A stretch of DNA of 64,000 nucleotides from Leguminivora glycinivorella (lineage: Eukaryota; Arthropoda; Insecta; Lepidoptera; Tortricidae). A program made the position numbers and the translations under genes. Numbering within the stretch: the first letter of the stretch is position 1; every line of letters begins with the position of its first letter. Positions 12,501 to 20,869 of the stretch are shown here, in pieces. Where the stretch lies: contig NC_062974.1 of the NCBI RefSeq assembly GCF_023078275.1, forward strand, positions 20,947,119-21,011,118, given 5' to 3'. The notes beneath the pieces were generated by a model. The model had not been told where the DNA came from. It ran no database searches and worked only from the letters and a program-made list of their open reading frames with translations.

Positions 12501-13460
12501 CGAAAGACCTTAATAATGGAGATACGCCTACCATTATTAAACCGTGAACAGTTCGAGTTAGACGCTATTATCGACCTTCCACGCAGAAACGGAGACAACG
12601 CCCTTTACATCTCAACAGCAACGAAATACATTGCAATCAACGTCAAGAAAGACACCATAATTCCAATGACAGAAACTGACATTCACGCATGCAGCGCTCA
12701 CAAAAATGATAAAATGCTCTGTCCTTTAAATCACCCTGTATACACAATGAAAGTCGGTGAATCTATTTGTGACATGCAATTGTTATTAAACAACAATAAC
12801 AAACCTTATTGCCAAGCGACAGCCAAGAAATGCGCTGACAGGTGGATCAAATTACATGCACAGGACACCTGGCTGTATTCCTACTGCCAAGAGCACCCAA
12901 TACGCGTGATATGTGATAACGGCGTATCCACTGAGACATTGATCGACACGGGTTTGGTCACAATTCCTGCAGGATGCGCTATAAGAGGAAAATCCTTCGT
13001 CATACATTCACAACATGATTACAAGAGTCAAATGTTTGTACAAGACTTGTACATGGAAATTCCGAAAATATCACCGATCAATGACGTAATAAAAACATCC
13101 TTACCGAAAGATGTTCCTATTTTAACAGAAGATCATAACGAAGAATTTCTTGACATAAGCCAGAAATTAACGGCCATTAAAGAAGCAAATTTGGACACAT
13201 TTGATAGAAATGACACCACACATTACGTCATAATCTACATTGCATTGGGAATTACTTCAACCATAACTATTATACTTGCTATCTGCAAATTGAAACGCAA
13301 GTCGACGCCTACTCAACCTGACACCCCACTGCAAGCAGTACTATCACTGACCCCTGCGGCCGGTCCTGCGACGACGAGCACGACGTCCTTCTCGGACATC
13401 CCAATGACGCCGCAGCAGAGACGAAAAGTTAGCTTTAGGGACTTAAATGAAGAAACATAA
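9366..13460 (+). CDS. BEL/Pao RT-RNase H-(integrase C-terminus)-Env fused ORF, integrase core deleted
   Basis: The frame is open from 9366, after a TGA at 9363-9365, to a stop at 13460. There is no ATG at the natural junction (the first candidate is a TTG at 9408), so it would normally be made as part of a Gag-Pol polyprotein. Residues below count from 9408. RT has YVDD at 212-215 (10041-10052). RNase H has FCDAS with Asp at 390 and a later WCDS. The pre-integrase segment runs to about 11360 and then joins directly to the integrase C-terminal domain (DUF5641 type), so the zinc-binding and DDE core are lost without breaking the frame. Env follows in the same frame: hydrophobic signal about 740-760, furin-type RQRR at 851-854 (11958-11969), then glycine-rich fusion-peptide-like sequence and heptad-like helices. 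A membrane segment lies at about 1271-1293, followed by a basic tail. The layout resembles baculovirus F/errantivirus-type envelopes (inference). Confidence 0.88.
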   Translation, partial: TQYCEQLYSQTTRRLPNGKYEVRLPMQDNFEAKLGQSKSKALAQFHHLEQSLTRNPKLRESYKKFMEEYLELGHMEECTTRQEPSCYLAHHGVHKMDSTTTKLRVVFNASSPTASGYSLNDLMECGPKLQQDIQDLLLRWRTYKIVYTADCEKMYRCILIQEDQQHLQKILWRNHPQDLLKEYKLCTLTYGMKAAPFLALRTMAQLAIDDADKYPLASKVMQTDFYVDDLLSGCNNIDEARETQQQLIDMLRGAGMNLRKWASNTPQLLSNLSPDKINQSAIDITNDMKSTKALGLQWSPLTDTFTFHYKHKQSNSDICTKRILLSEISRIFDPLGWLSPVTIRAKLLFQKVWLTGTDWDQEVPQDNQQEWSRIRDDLLNIDKLTIPRWIGDTTQALAVHGFCDASEKVYACVIYLKSINDRGEIMTRIIASKTKLAPKKKPLTLPKLELSGALLLSKLMAKILKTLPNASIPIYGWCDSLVTLGWLKGNPSRWKTFVANRVTEILDIMPYTCWRHVSSQNNDADCATRGISTTQLTTHALWWEGPHFIKGEIPDNVDKIALPQCEAKQQKKTCLVLATSSTIEDLLEKHSSLSRIVRIICYVSRFITNLRHRVTYAQPATSGEHDSLGVLQNKPIYTNYLTTKEIENAYNIMAKVVQRQEFDKDITDIVLIKEDFLPPAKWAMGRVTDVHHGKDGYVRVVTLKTKGREIQRPVVKIAPLPIQKSEQTSPIDPDMKSDSVPPKTHKRARGNKQCFITSMLLLLMTCVLPATAQTLHIDKIQTNNSLYFDKIADIRIIQDEWKMVAFYNMTTYWDSICSIEKYIQLIKTKCNNDYTCAPIIAQFEHELNELRHYNDLLTSHPNTNRQRRGLANGVGYLANTLFGVLDDRFAEKYEKDIDTITKREDHIFNLYKNQTSILEAHNNILKRNEIIMKNQFDSIAKTVHNLIEDVNQAQSTSLRLLNSFSLLSSMVAADVIISNLRRIQDTLVDTVTDIYHGRLNVHLLPPMQLQQQLELISGHIQDDLTIPVDNAEDLYGLLHIHVKVTRKTLIMEIRLPLLNREQFELDAIIDLPRRNGDNALYISTATKYIAINVKKDTIIPMTETDIHACSAHKNDKMLCPLNHPVYTMKVGESICDMQLLLNNNNKPYCQATAKKCADRWIKLHAQDTWLYSYCQEHPIRVICDNGVSTETLIDTGLVTIPAGCAIRGKSFVIHSQHDYKSQMFVQDLYMEIPKISPINDVIKTSLPKDVPILTEDHNEEFLDISQKLTAIKEANLDTFDRNDTTHYVIIYIALGITSTITIILAICKLKRKSTPTQPDTPLQAVLSLTPAAGPATTSTTSFSDIPMTPQQRRKVSFRDLNEET

Positions 13461-13611
13461 TCATTTACCTACCTTCTTTTACAGTGTTCACTACTATTTT
13501 TATAGCATTTCTTTGTTAAATTGACATATGGTTTTTACTCATTTATTTAACGTTTATAATTTTGCATACTCTTAGGTTGCTTCTCGTTGTTTTGCTTTAT
13601 AAGTGGCAGTA
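13461..13611 (+). other. 3' untranslated part of the BEL/Pao element
   Basis: Noncoding 151 bp between the env stop and the 3' LTR. A weak purine run (AAGTGGCAG, about 13601-13609) is the only polypurine-tract candidate. TTGACA recurs once. Confidence 0.5.
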
Positions 13612-13828
13612 TGTACGATCTAGCTATCGTACAGCGTAGGTATAGCATATACTGTAGCAATGTCTTTACGCAAATATGCGCACTCGCGCGACCTAGATTA
13701 TTTATTCAACACGTGTAATTGCATTAAGTACAAAAATCAGTGCATTAAAGACTATGGTTAACAACAAACGTATGTGAGTTATTTATGGGTTCCTGGGATT
13801 CTGACAGTACCGTCAACTGGCGCGTACA
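13612..13828 (+). repeat. 3' LTR of the BEL/Pao element
   Basis: Identical to the 5' LTR over 217 bp by direct reading, followed by the TAGGT target duplication at 13829-13833. Confidence 0.95.
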
Positions 13829-13878
13829 TAGGTAGTAGGTAGGTATGTTGACCAGAGATGTACGGATCAACCCGAAAT

Positions 13879-14176
13879 TCACCCGCCTACAAGCCAGTCA
13901 TTTGTTTTGAGCGCAGAAAAAATTCTCTGATTTGCATTTTTGTGGATTCCTTCCTCTAACTGATGGAAATCCCTCGATAAGGCTACCAATGATTTCAACA
14001 TTTCATTCCCAACGAACACTAGTATGTATTTGAATTTTTCAGGGTAAAAGTGGATTGCTATCGCGTATCCGAAAATCTCCATTTTGAGTTTTGACCCATT
14101 CGTCAGGTCATTTAGACATGAATAAAGCATATATTTTATATATGAAATTAATGCATTGTTAGATAAAACAGACTAC
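13879..14176 (-). CDS. Unassigned coding-like segment
   Basis: The minus strand is open for about 98 codons, ending TGA at 13879-13881, with an in-frame ATG at 14128-14130. The peptide has balanced composition (Trp, His, Gln, Glu, Cys present) and includes SRDFHQLEEGIHKN. That makes it look less random than most AT-rich chance ORFs. No clear splice sites or polyadenylation signal accompany it. I recognise no family. It may be an exon, an old transposon remnant, or chance. Confidence 0.2.
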
Positions 14177-14948
14177 GGCCCAGATAAGCCAAATACAACA
14201 AAAATAATAATTTGAAACGATTTTACTAAAGTAGGTTTAAAATAAGTAAATATCTTTTAGGTCGAATCGACACAAACGTTTGTTTAAAATGCACATACTA
14301 ATTTATTCTTACTAAAGTTCAACGCGCATTTAATCCTAGCAATGTGCGTGTGCACTTCCAATAATTGTCGTACATTGAAAATTATTCTTCCACAGAACCA
14401 GCGTCCCACAGCGAGCAATAAATAACTTAGCAATTATATTACACTCGAGCACAATAGAAACCTGAGGGGCACATGCGAGCATTACTTGTACATTAAAATG
14501 ATTACAAATTGGCGTTGGATGGGCGCGAATCACGTTACTGCCCAAACAAAGCGCATTTACCCTGAATAAAATGCCTTAAGTATTATGTCATACGCTACGC
14601 TCCGAGTGAAAAAACCTCAGAGGGATTGGCGTTTACGTCATTTTGATCAAAACTCGCATTTAAATACGACAAATAATGACGTAAGCGCCATTATCCGAAG
14701 CTCCTAATTCATCCCAACATAACACATTTATTTGTGCATACGTCCTTTGATTTTTGAAAGCCTAAGTAAGAGTATGGAATCAAGTTAAGCAGGGTCTGAT
14801 TCGGTTAAGAATGAATATGGGTCTCTCGGTGAGAGGGTTCGCAGCAAGAGTCGTGTGTTGTTATTGTTGGATAATCAACTTTAGAATTTAGTTTTTGTTG
14901 TGGGTAGACTAAATTACTCGTACTCATTCGAAAGCTTTATAGACTACT

Positions 14949-14980
14949 AACTTTTGCCTGCGGCTTCGCTCGCTTTAAAT
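14949..14980 (-). repeat. Helitron-like 3' end fragment
   Basis: Read on the minus strand, GCGAGCGAAGCCGCAGGC then AAAAGTTAGT resembles the end of the Helitron-like copy at 29181-29357 (GCGAGCGAAGCCGCGGGC then AAAAGCTAGT). Only this end is recognisable here. Confidence 0.4.
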
Positions 14981-15004
14981 TGTGGAATTCTCTATACAAA
15001 CTTC

Positions 15005-15190
15005 TCTTAAGAGGATACGATACCGAAGCACGAATTCAAATTTGAGATTTTTAAGTCTTTATCGCCGTCGCGCTGACGGGGGTGGAACCCACAGCTGCCC
15101 TGTGTGCGTGCGCGCGGCGCACGCACACACCCGCGTCCGCCGCCGGCGCAAGTAGCTACTCGCGCTCGAGCGCTCTCAATATTTCTCTAG
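15005..15190. other. CpG-rich patch with fold-back element terminus
   Basis: TTAAGAGGATACGATACC near 15008 matches the terminus of the fold-back family (1976-2520). It is followed by a CpG-rich stretch with the near-palindrome GTGTGCGTGCGCGCGGCGCA around 15102. An ORF covers the region but shows no family features. A composite repeat is more likely than a gene or promoter. Confidence 0.35.
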
Positions 15191-15419
15191 TTTCGGACTC
15201 GATGCGTAATGTTTTGGACTCCGTGAAGTATACTAAGTGTACTGATTTGACTAAAATGCAAATTTGTAATGTTTTAAGTATTGTAAAAACAGTTCCTTAT
15301 CTTATACATAATGTGATTATCTTAAAAGAAATCATGTTAGCGAAATAAAGTTATTCGGTATGTAAAAAGCTAAAACCTTTTCGATGTCAAAGAGAAGCCA
15401 TATTATAGGAGTAGGTACG

Positions 15420-15578
15420 TACAGTCAACCAATCTGAATCCTATGTCATAGGCCACTGTAGACCTCTTTCACAGACTTCACAGTAAAAGTAAAACTGACT
15501 TCTATAGCAAATAAAGCACGGTGTCAATACGACAGGGTTCTAGAGTGGCCTAGGATTCTACATAATCGGTTGACAGTA
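15420..15578. mobile_element. TA-flanked mini-transposon (CAGTCAACC type), copy 1
   Basis: Left end TACAGTCAACCAATCTGAAT and right end GGTTGACAGTA are inverted and bounded by TA, as in Tc1/mariner-type non-autonomous elements. The interior (AAATAAAGCACGGTGTCAAT) matches 33717-33740. Related copies are at 26394-26506 and 33773-33912. Confidence 0.65.
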
Positions 15579-16152
15579 TCTACCTACCAAAAGTTTATGT
15601 GAATCTTATTCATTATTTTTTGCACATGTTTGACAGAAATGACAGCGTAGGAAAATTTAACTAGGACAATTTGGTACCTATTATACTTACCAGACATTAG
15701 AACTTTTTAGCAGAATTCTAACAAAAAATCTGCCAAACAAAATCTTATTGCATATGCAGCATAAGGACCTTTTTTCAGATGGAAAGCTACATATGCATCT
15801 TATATTTATAATTTTCTAGGGCTGTAGGTATACATATTACCTATCTAGCATTAGAAATACAAGGCTTAGCACAGAACAAGACCAACCATAAAAATGCTTA
15901 ACTAATTTGCCAGCTAAATTTAAACCTAGGTATCGGTACTTAAACGTATAGATACTTTTGATATTTTTATTATTTAGAACTTATTGATACTCTTAGATAT
16001 CAGCATTTCTGTTACCATAGAATTAAAACGTAGATAACACTCATTTCATCTACCAACTAAGGGCATCTGTAATCTACATACAAATAAGGCCCGGCTAAAA
16101 GTCTCGAAATGTTATGTACATTTTATAATTAGATAAGTGTAAATGGGTCAAA

Positions 16153-16205
16153 AATTTGGGTCCATGTGCAATTGTGCATTAAGTAGGTGCACATGGACCC
16201 AAATT
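16153..16205. repeat. Perfect 18-bp inverted repeat
   Basis: AATTTGGGTCCATGTGCA at 16153-16170 is mirrored exactly at 16188-16205 across a 17-bp spacer. AATAAGGCCC motifs lie on both sides (about 16084 and 16220) and link it to the element at 17772-17951. Confidence 0.6.
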
Positions 16206-16279
16206 GCTGCATGTATGAAATAAGGCCCATCAGTAAGTTAACAAAAATTAAGGTATTTCTTACATACCGAATTAAGCGT

Positions 16280-16407
16280 AATTGTGTCGCTTAACTTCAA
16301 ACCTGGATAAATCCATTCTGCTATAAGGTTAATATATATTTTTTATATATTCAATCTTAAAGCAGAATGGATTTAAGTACCCAAGTTTGAAACTAAGCGA
16401 CACAATT
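16280..16407. mobile_element. Hairpin mini-transposon (AATTGTGTCGCTTA type), copy 1
   Basis: The left arm begins AATTGTGTCGCTTAACTTCA and the right arm ends AAGCGACACAATT. Inner arms ATCCATTCTGCT and AGCAGAATGGAT are also mirrored, so nearly the whole 128 bp folds into a hairpin with an AT-rich loop. Copy 2 is at 39420-39559. There is no coding capacity. Confidence 0.75.
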
Positions 16408-16872
16408 GATAGTATGTATCTAGGAGATATTTTCTTTACAAATACAAATCGTATTATTCAAGAGCGCTATGATAAAAGCACGTCGAAATAAAGTAAAATT
16501 GACAATATTTACCGATGAGATTGTGCTCTGTGTGTAATGGTAAACATTATTAATATGAAAAGTAATTGTTTCAGTTAGAGCATCTTCACTTGTTCACTAT
16601 TTGTAAAATTTATCTATCGTCAATTTCGTCTTACTCTTTAGTTGTGAAACATGGGTGACAAAGGAACTGACACACAAGCTGAAAGTGTTTGTCAATACGT
16701 CCTTCCGGTCGCCGGAAGGAAAAGAATAAAAATATATGGATATGTATATTATAATATTTATCCCGTAGGACAGCAGGTAACTCCAAACTACTTTAATTAA
16801 CTACCTAATTTTAATGTTGTCTTCGGTTACCGCGATAGTTACTCATAAAATAAAACTATGGAAACGGATTAA

Positions 16873-17142
16873 ATCGCGTATAGTGAGTCGTATGTGGGGC
16901 AGACAAAACGAAGTATTTCCACACGGGTGAAGGAACACATAGCGGATGTCAAGCACCGTCGGCAAAAGTCTGCAGTCTCTGAACATGTCATGGATAAAGT
17001 CAATCATGCTATAAAGTTTGATAAGCCTCTGGTTCTTGCTAAGGAGAAGCGGTATATACCCAGAATGTTGCGCGAGGCCATTGAGATCAAGAAATATCCA
17101 AACTTTAATAGAGAAGATGGCTTTACTTTACCACCGGCTTAG
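16873..17142 (+). pseudogene. GIY-YIG endonuclease fragment of a Penelope-like element
   Basis: An open 89 codons from 16873 (after TAA at 16870) to TAG at 17142. The peptide starts with ESYVGQTKRS, continues with the RVKEH helix and ends REAIEIKKYPNFNREDG. That is the GIY-YIG nuclease layout found C-terminal to RT in Penelope-like retroelements: a Y-V-G-Q-T strand in place of YIG, a catalytic-type Arg, and a late Glu. The RT region and the GIY strand are missing. It is frame-intact but has no proper start, so it is a relic rather than an active gene. Confidence 0.8.
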
Positions 17143-17425
17143 GATCCAGTAGTTCATCTGATAATGGAACAAGCACGACGAAGACTGTGAGGCATTTGTG
17201 TTCGGTTGTATGGTGTTGGACATTTGCAGTTTGTTTTTGTAAATTTTGTGTAGATTAATTGATTGCTTTTTTTTTGTAACATAGTAATGGTAAATTTTTT
17301 GAACATTGTATAACTAGCTTTATTAATAGTGTGTGAACCTGCCTTAGAAATCTATTTTATTTATAGTCGTGGTTCGTTAATATTTCTTATATGTAGGTAG
17401 CTTTTGCACATTGTAATTTTTCCTC

Positions 17426-17475
17426 AGTCACCCGTTGACCACGAGCGCTGTAAAGTGTTCGAAACGTCGGGATGA
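17426..17475 (+). ncRNA. Degenerate hammerhead-ribozyme motif in the Penelope-like tail
   Basis: GAGCGCT, loop GTAA, AGTGTTC forms stem II with two G-T pairs, followed by GAAAC and GTC. The box before stem II reads TTGACCA, where a working hammerhead needs CTGANGA, so two core positions (C3 and G8) are changed. Hammerheads with a tiny palindromic stem III (ACGT) are known from Penelope-like elements. The position, 3' of the GIY-YIG domain, fits. With both changes it should be inactive. Confidence 0.5.
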
Positions 17476-17771
17476 ATTGTAAATTCATTATATACGATTT
17501 AATCCGTTTCTATAGTTTTATTTCACACCTAATTTTATCCATTTAAACTATATAGTATGAAATAAAGTATGCCAATGTTGTCTGCATTGACCTTAATGCA
17601 CCACTTGCTAGGACTCGGACCCTCTAAATTTAGAGCACCATAACCTAAATGCATAGTCCTGAATAAATGTGTTTTAGACGACAGACCGTAGTATAAATAC
17701 TTATTACAAAAATTGATGATTGAATTCATGAACACAATGTTTACACCAAGTTATAAAACTTAAGAAGTGAG

Positions 17772-17951
17772 CGATGGGCCTTATTTAGAGTAGTAACTAT
17801 TTAGGGCATTTTTTGATTATATGTCTGCGAAGAAAATGTACAAAACGGTATGACTGATAAAACTTAGAAGAAATATAAGGACTGGGCCTTATTAAGAGCA
17901 GGTACAGGTACCTACCTGAACAAACTGTGTATTACTAAATAAGGCCCATCG
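17772..17951. mobile_element. Short element with ATAAGGCCCATCG ends
   Basis: CGATGGGCCTTATTTAG (17772) is mirrored by CTAAATAAGGCCCATCG (ending 17951). A third related motif, ACTGGGCCTTATTAAG, lies inside at 17881. It is 180 bp with no ORF, probably a non-autonomous DNA transposon. Confidence 0.6.
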
Positions 17952-18529
17952 TTTTTTAAAATATTTTTAAACATGAATTATATCATTAATATTATGTTTG
18001 TTTTTATTGTATGTAAATAAGTACATATAATATAACTACTTACCTAATTGGTGTTGGGCAGAATAGTAATAAATAAGCAATGATGACCGAATACCAAATT
18101 TTTGGCAAAGTGGCTGAAAAGACCGAATATAAAATACCGAATACCGTTGCCTAATATTCGTGGAATCTATCGTAAAATACAACATAACTTTATAATTGAT
18201 ACTAGTAAACCAATGACGAGAAAAGTTATGCATGTATAAAATAAACCTATACCTGTATGTAATTGTTACGTACCTATACTTATAAAAATATGGACTTAGT
18301 ATTTCCACAGAATATATACGTATTTCTAACTAAAAAGTTCGTCAAACACGGTATGTCGATATTTCGACGTAGTATATCGATAACTTTTCACATCACTAGA
18401 TTATCGACATTAGATGTCGAGTATTACCCATCACTTTATTTTAGTGTACGTATTTAAAAACTTAGCCCCGCCCCTAAATTTGGTGCGATAGGGACAACTG
18501 CAGCTCAGGCGCGAAATCCCGCGTAAAAC

Positions 18530-18896
18530 CCGCAAAAATCGAGGTTCCGCTCTCGACTGTTTCCTCCTCCAAAACTTAACCAATCGTTACGAAATTTGGA
18601 AATCAGAATGACAAGGAAATTATCTGTGTCGGACCGTTTCGTTTTTTTGGATAATTGGTCTCAGTTTTGAATACCACTCCTTTCTTTCTGGCAAATTCAA
18701 TTAAGCCGTTTTTGCCAACTTTGAGAGGCTCTAATTCCTTTTAAAACAAAAATATCAAAAAAAGCAAAACGGTCCGACACAGATATTGATAATAAAAACC
18801 TGTGTTGAAAAAACCATTGATCTAGCTTCAAAAACCAGAGAGGAAACAGGCGAGAGCGTTTGTATGGAGAAATGAGGGGTATCGTATCGTCTTAAA
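18530..18896. mobile_element. Fold-back mini-element, copy B (opposite orientation)
   Basis: Reverse-complement relative of 1976-2520. It shares CGCTCTCGACTGTTTCCTCC (18549 onward), TCTGTGTCGGACCGTTT, AAACGGTCCGACACAGAT and the terminus GGGTATCGTATCGTCTTAA ending 18895. Divergence from copy A is considerable, so both are old. Confidence 0.6.
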
Positions 18897-20471
18897 CCTA
18901 TTGCAAAGCATTGACTTATTTCAATCAAATTCTCAGAAAAACTGCAGTTCATGAGTTACCATGAAGTTCTGGATTTGCAATATTTAAGACCTATTAAGCC
19001 TCACAGGAAGTGCATTTGGTATAAAGCTGGTTATTTCTAAAAGGTCGTAAGTGTGTATAAAAGTTGTTTATGTTTAGAACGTAATGGTTTGCTTTGCCCG
19101 TGCGTCACCGTGACGAACGCAGCAGGCGGTCGAGCTCGCACGCTTATCGCTAAACTGGGGTTATTGGCGGTACATGAGCTTACGATATCTCAGGTAGTGT
19201 GTGATTTTAAGTCTAGTTATGGGATCAAGAAAAATATTTCAGTTGATAATGAATGATGCATAAGTCCGGAAACACTTTAATGACGCATTAGGTATGGTGA
19301 TTCTAGTAATTAGATAATTGACTTCATAATTAAGTAATAATTACTAGATCTCAATCTGTCATGGTTATCCTGGATCTATTACGTGTTAGATTAAGTTCTG
19401 TAGTTAAAGTTCTCTTTATGTTTTTATTTTTAACAATACATGTACTGATTGTATTAATAAACTTTTTTTCCTGGATCCGAACTAAGTCTGGAATAGTTCA
19501 ATCTTGTTTGGTTGATCCTCATTTTTTTCAATTTTCTAAGAATACTTAGAATATCGTACTAGTGAAGAGTTAGTGAATTTATTTACAAGTTTATAAATAA
19601 GTTTCAACTATAATATACATAACATGCTTTAATGATCTTCGATACTAAGTATACAAAGTTATTGAACATATTTCAAATCATTTAATCATTTTTGTTTTAT
19701 GAAAATACAATGAGTTGTTATTAATAAGTTATTATTTTCACCGGAAGAAGAAGATATTTATGAAAGAACTTCAGCATCAGCTTTGAACTTCTTCTTCTTC
19801 CAATTCCCAAATACGGACGAATTCGTGTCCAGTCCAACAGTGCGCACATTGCTACAGTTGTGGCCCACAATAGCCTCGTTACGTCCCGCTCGATTTACGA
19901 CGCCGCGAACAATGCTAGTTGTTATCGCGCCGCGAATAGAGAAAACAATATTTGCCAACCTTACTCTAGCAAACTTTTATCTTATGAATCCTTTTCAACA
20001 GTAACAAACTCAACTGTCTAACATATTGAGTTCAAAATAGAAACAGCGGGTCTGTGAAGTAAGATTTTGTAAAGGTTATTGAGCATTTATTTCATTTTAT
20101 TCCGGCCCGACACTGGGCAGTAAAATTATGTACGGAATTCGTAGGTGGGTGTGCAGAAAATATTATTGTCGCTAAATTTACTTTTGGATTTGAAATTTGT
20201 TTCATACAAACACCTCTTGAACTTGATTCAGAACACCAGGGCGATGTGTCCTTATAGGTAAAAGAGGTTATGTTTATTAAGCCTACTTTGAAAATATAAT
20301 ATACTTTAAGTATGTATTTATTTTGTAAGTCAACGATGTTAGGTAGTTTATGTAGGTAGGTAGGCGCGTAAGAAAATAAGGTAGGTACAACGATTTTACA
20401 ACGTCTTACCCAAATATTAAATTATTATTATTCAAGCATAGCTTACAAGTATTATTTCCCTTACTTAATAG
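18897..20471. other. Intergenic DNA, no gene recognised
   Basis: AT-rich, with only chance-length ORFs. A short CpG-richer patch lies at about 19090-19180. Small GAAGAAGAAG and CTTCTTCTTC runs at 19744 and 19786 are inverted to each other. Confidence 0.5.
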
Positions 20472-20820
20472 TTAATAATCAAACGAACTTACCTGTGAAG
20501 TTTGATTACAATTATACGAGTATCCAAATCCGAGACAACAAATATTATTTACTATGCAGCACACGGAATCGTACCGTCCAAAGTCACACATTTCAGAGAT
20601 ATAAAATTTAAAAAACAAGTTCTCGCCATGCATACCTACTACCTTCAACATAGCCCAGCGCCCTGCGGCGTAAACCCATCATTATTTTAGAGTAGATCTT
20701 TTTGTGTCGTAAAACCATTTTATTGTTATTTTCGGGGATGGGGGCGGGACTTTGTTGTCTCGGATTTGGATACTGTATAATTGTAATCAAACTTCACAGG
20801 TAAGTTCGTTTGATTATTAA
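20472..20820. mobile_element. Mini-transposon with ~70-bp terminal inverted repeats
   Basis: The left arm TTAATAATCAAACGAACTTA (20472 onward) and the right arm (ending 20820) are inverted for about 70 bp. The arms include CCTGTGAAGTTTGATTACAA and CCAAATCCGAGACAACAAA. TTAA stands at both outer edges (20472-20475, 20817-20820), which would fit a TTAA target site but is not proof. The segment 20830-20868 directly outside repeats CTATCCAAATCCGAGACAAC, so a second partial copy abuts it. Confidence 0.7.
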
Positions 20821-20869
20821 TTATACTTCCTATCCAAATCCGAGACAACAAATATTATTTACTATGCAG
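20821..20869 (+). repeat. Partial copy of the neighbouring mini-transposon
   Basis: CTATCCAAATCCGAGACAAC through ATTTACTATGCAG repeats 20519-20557 and ends abruptly after GCAG. It reads as the remains of a copy into which, or beside which, the full element inserted. Confidence 0.5.

Larger units (their letters stand above)
6478..13833 (+). mobile_element. BEL/Pao LTR retroelement with envelope, integrase core missing
   Basis: Two 217-bp LTRs (6483-6699 and 13612-13828) are identical by my base-by-base reading and are flanked by a 5-bp duplication TAGGT (6478-6482, 13829-13833). The interior encodes a Gag with zinc-knuckle-like cysteines, an aspartic protease, a reverse transcriptase with the YVDD motif usual in BEL/Pao, RNase H, the C-terminal part of the integrase region, and a membrane glycoprotein-like Env. 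The integrase zinc-binding and DDE core are absent, and protease and RT lie in different frames. Identical LTRs mean a recent insertion. With an Env this is a retrovirus-like (Belpaoviridae-type) endogenous copy, and both lesions make it defective. The right LTR ends the insertion and ordinary host sequence resumes. Confidence 0.93.
16848..17523 (+). mobile_element. Truncated Penelope-like element with short inverted ends
   Basis: AAATAAAACTATGGAAACGG (16848) is mirrored by CCGTTTCTATAGTTTTATTT (ending 17523), giving ~30-bp inverted ends around a GIY-YIG coding fragment and a 3' noncoding tail. Penelope-like elements often carry a short inverted extension at one end, which this resembles. The reverse transcriptase is absent, so this is a 5'-truncated dead copy. 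Confidence 0.7.

Noticed and set aside
15082..15348. 88-codon ORF starting in a CpG-rich patch
   Set aside because: The first part is low-complexity GC-rich repeat and the second AT-rich chance sequence. No domain.
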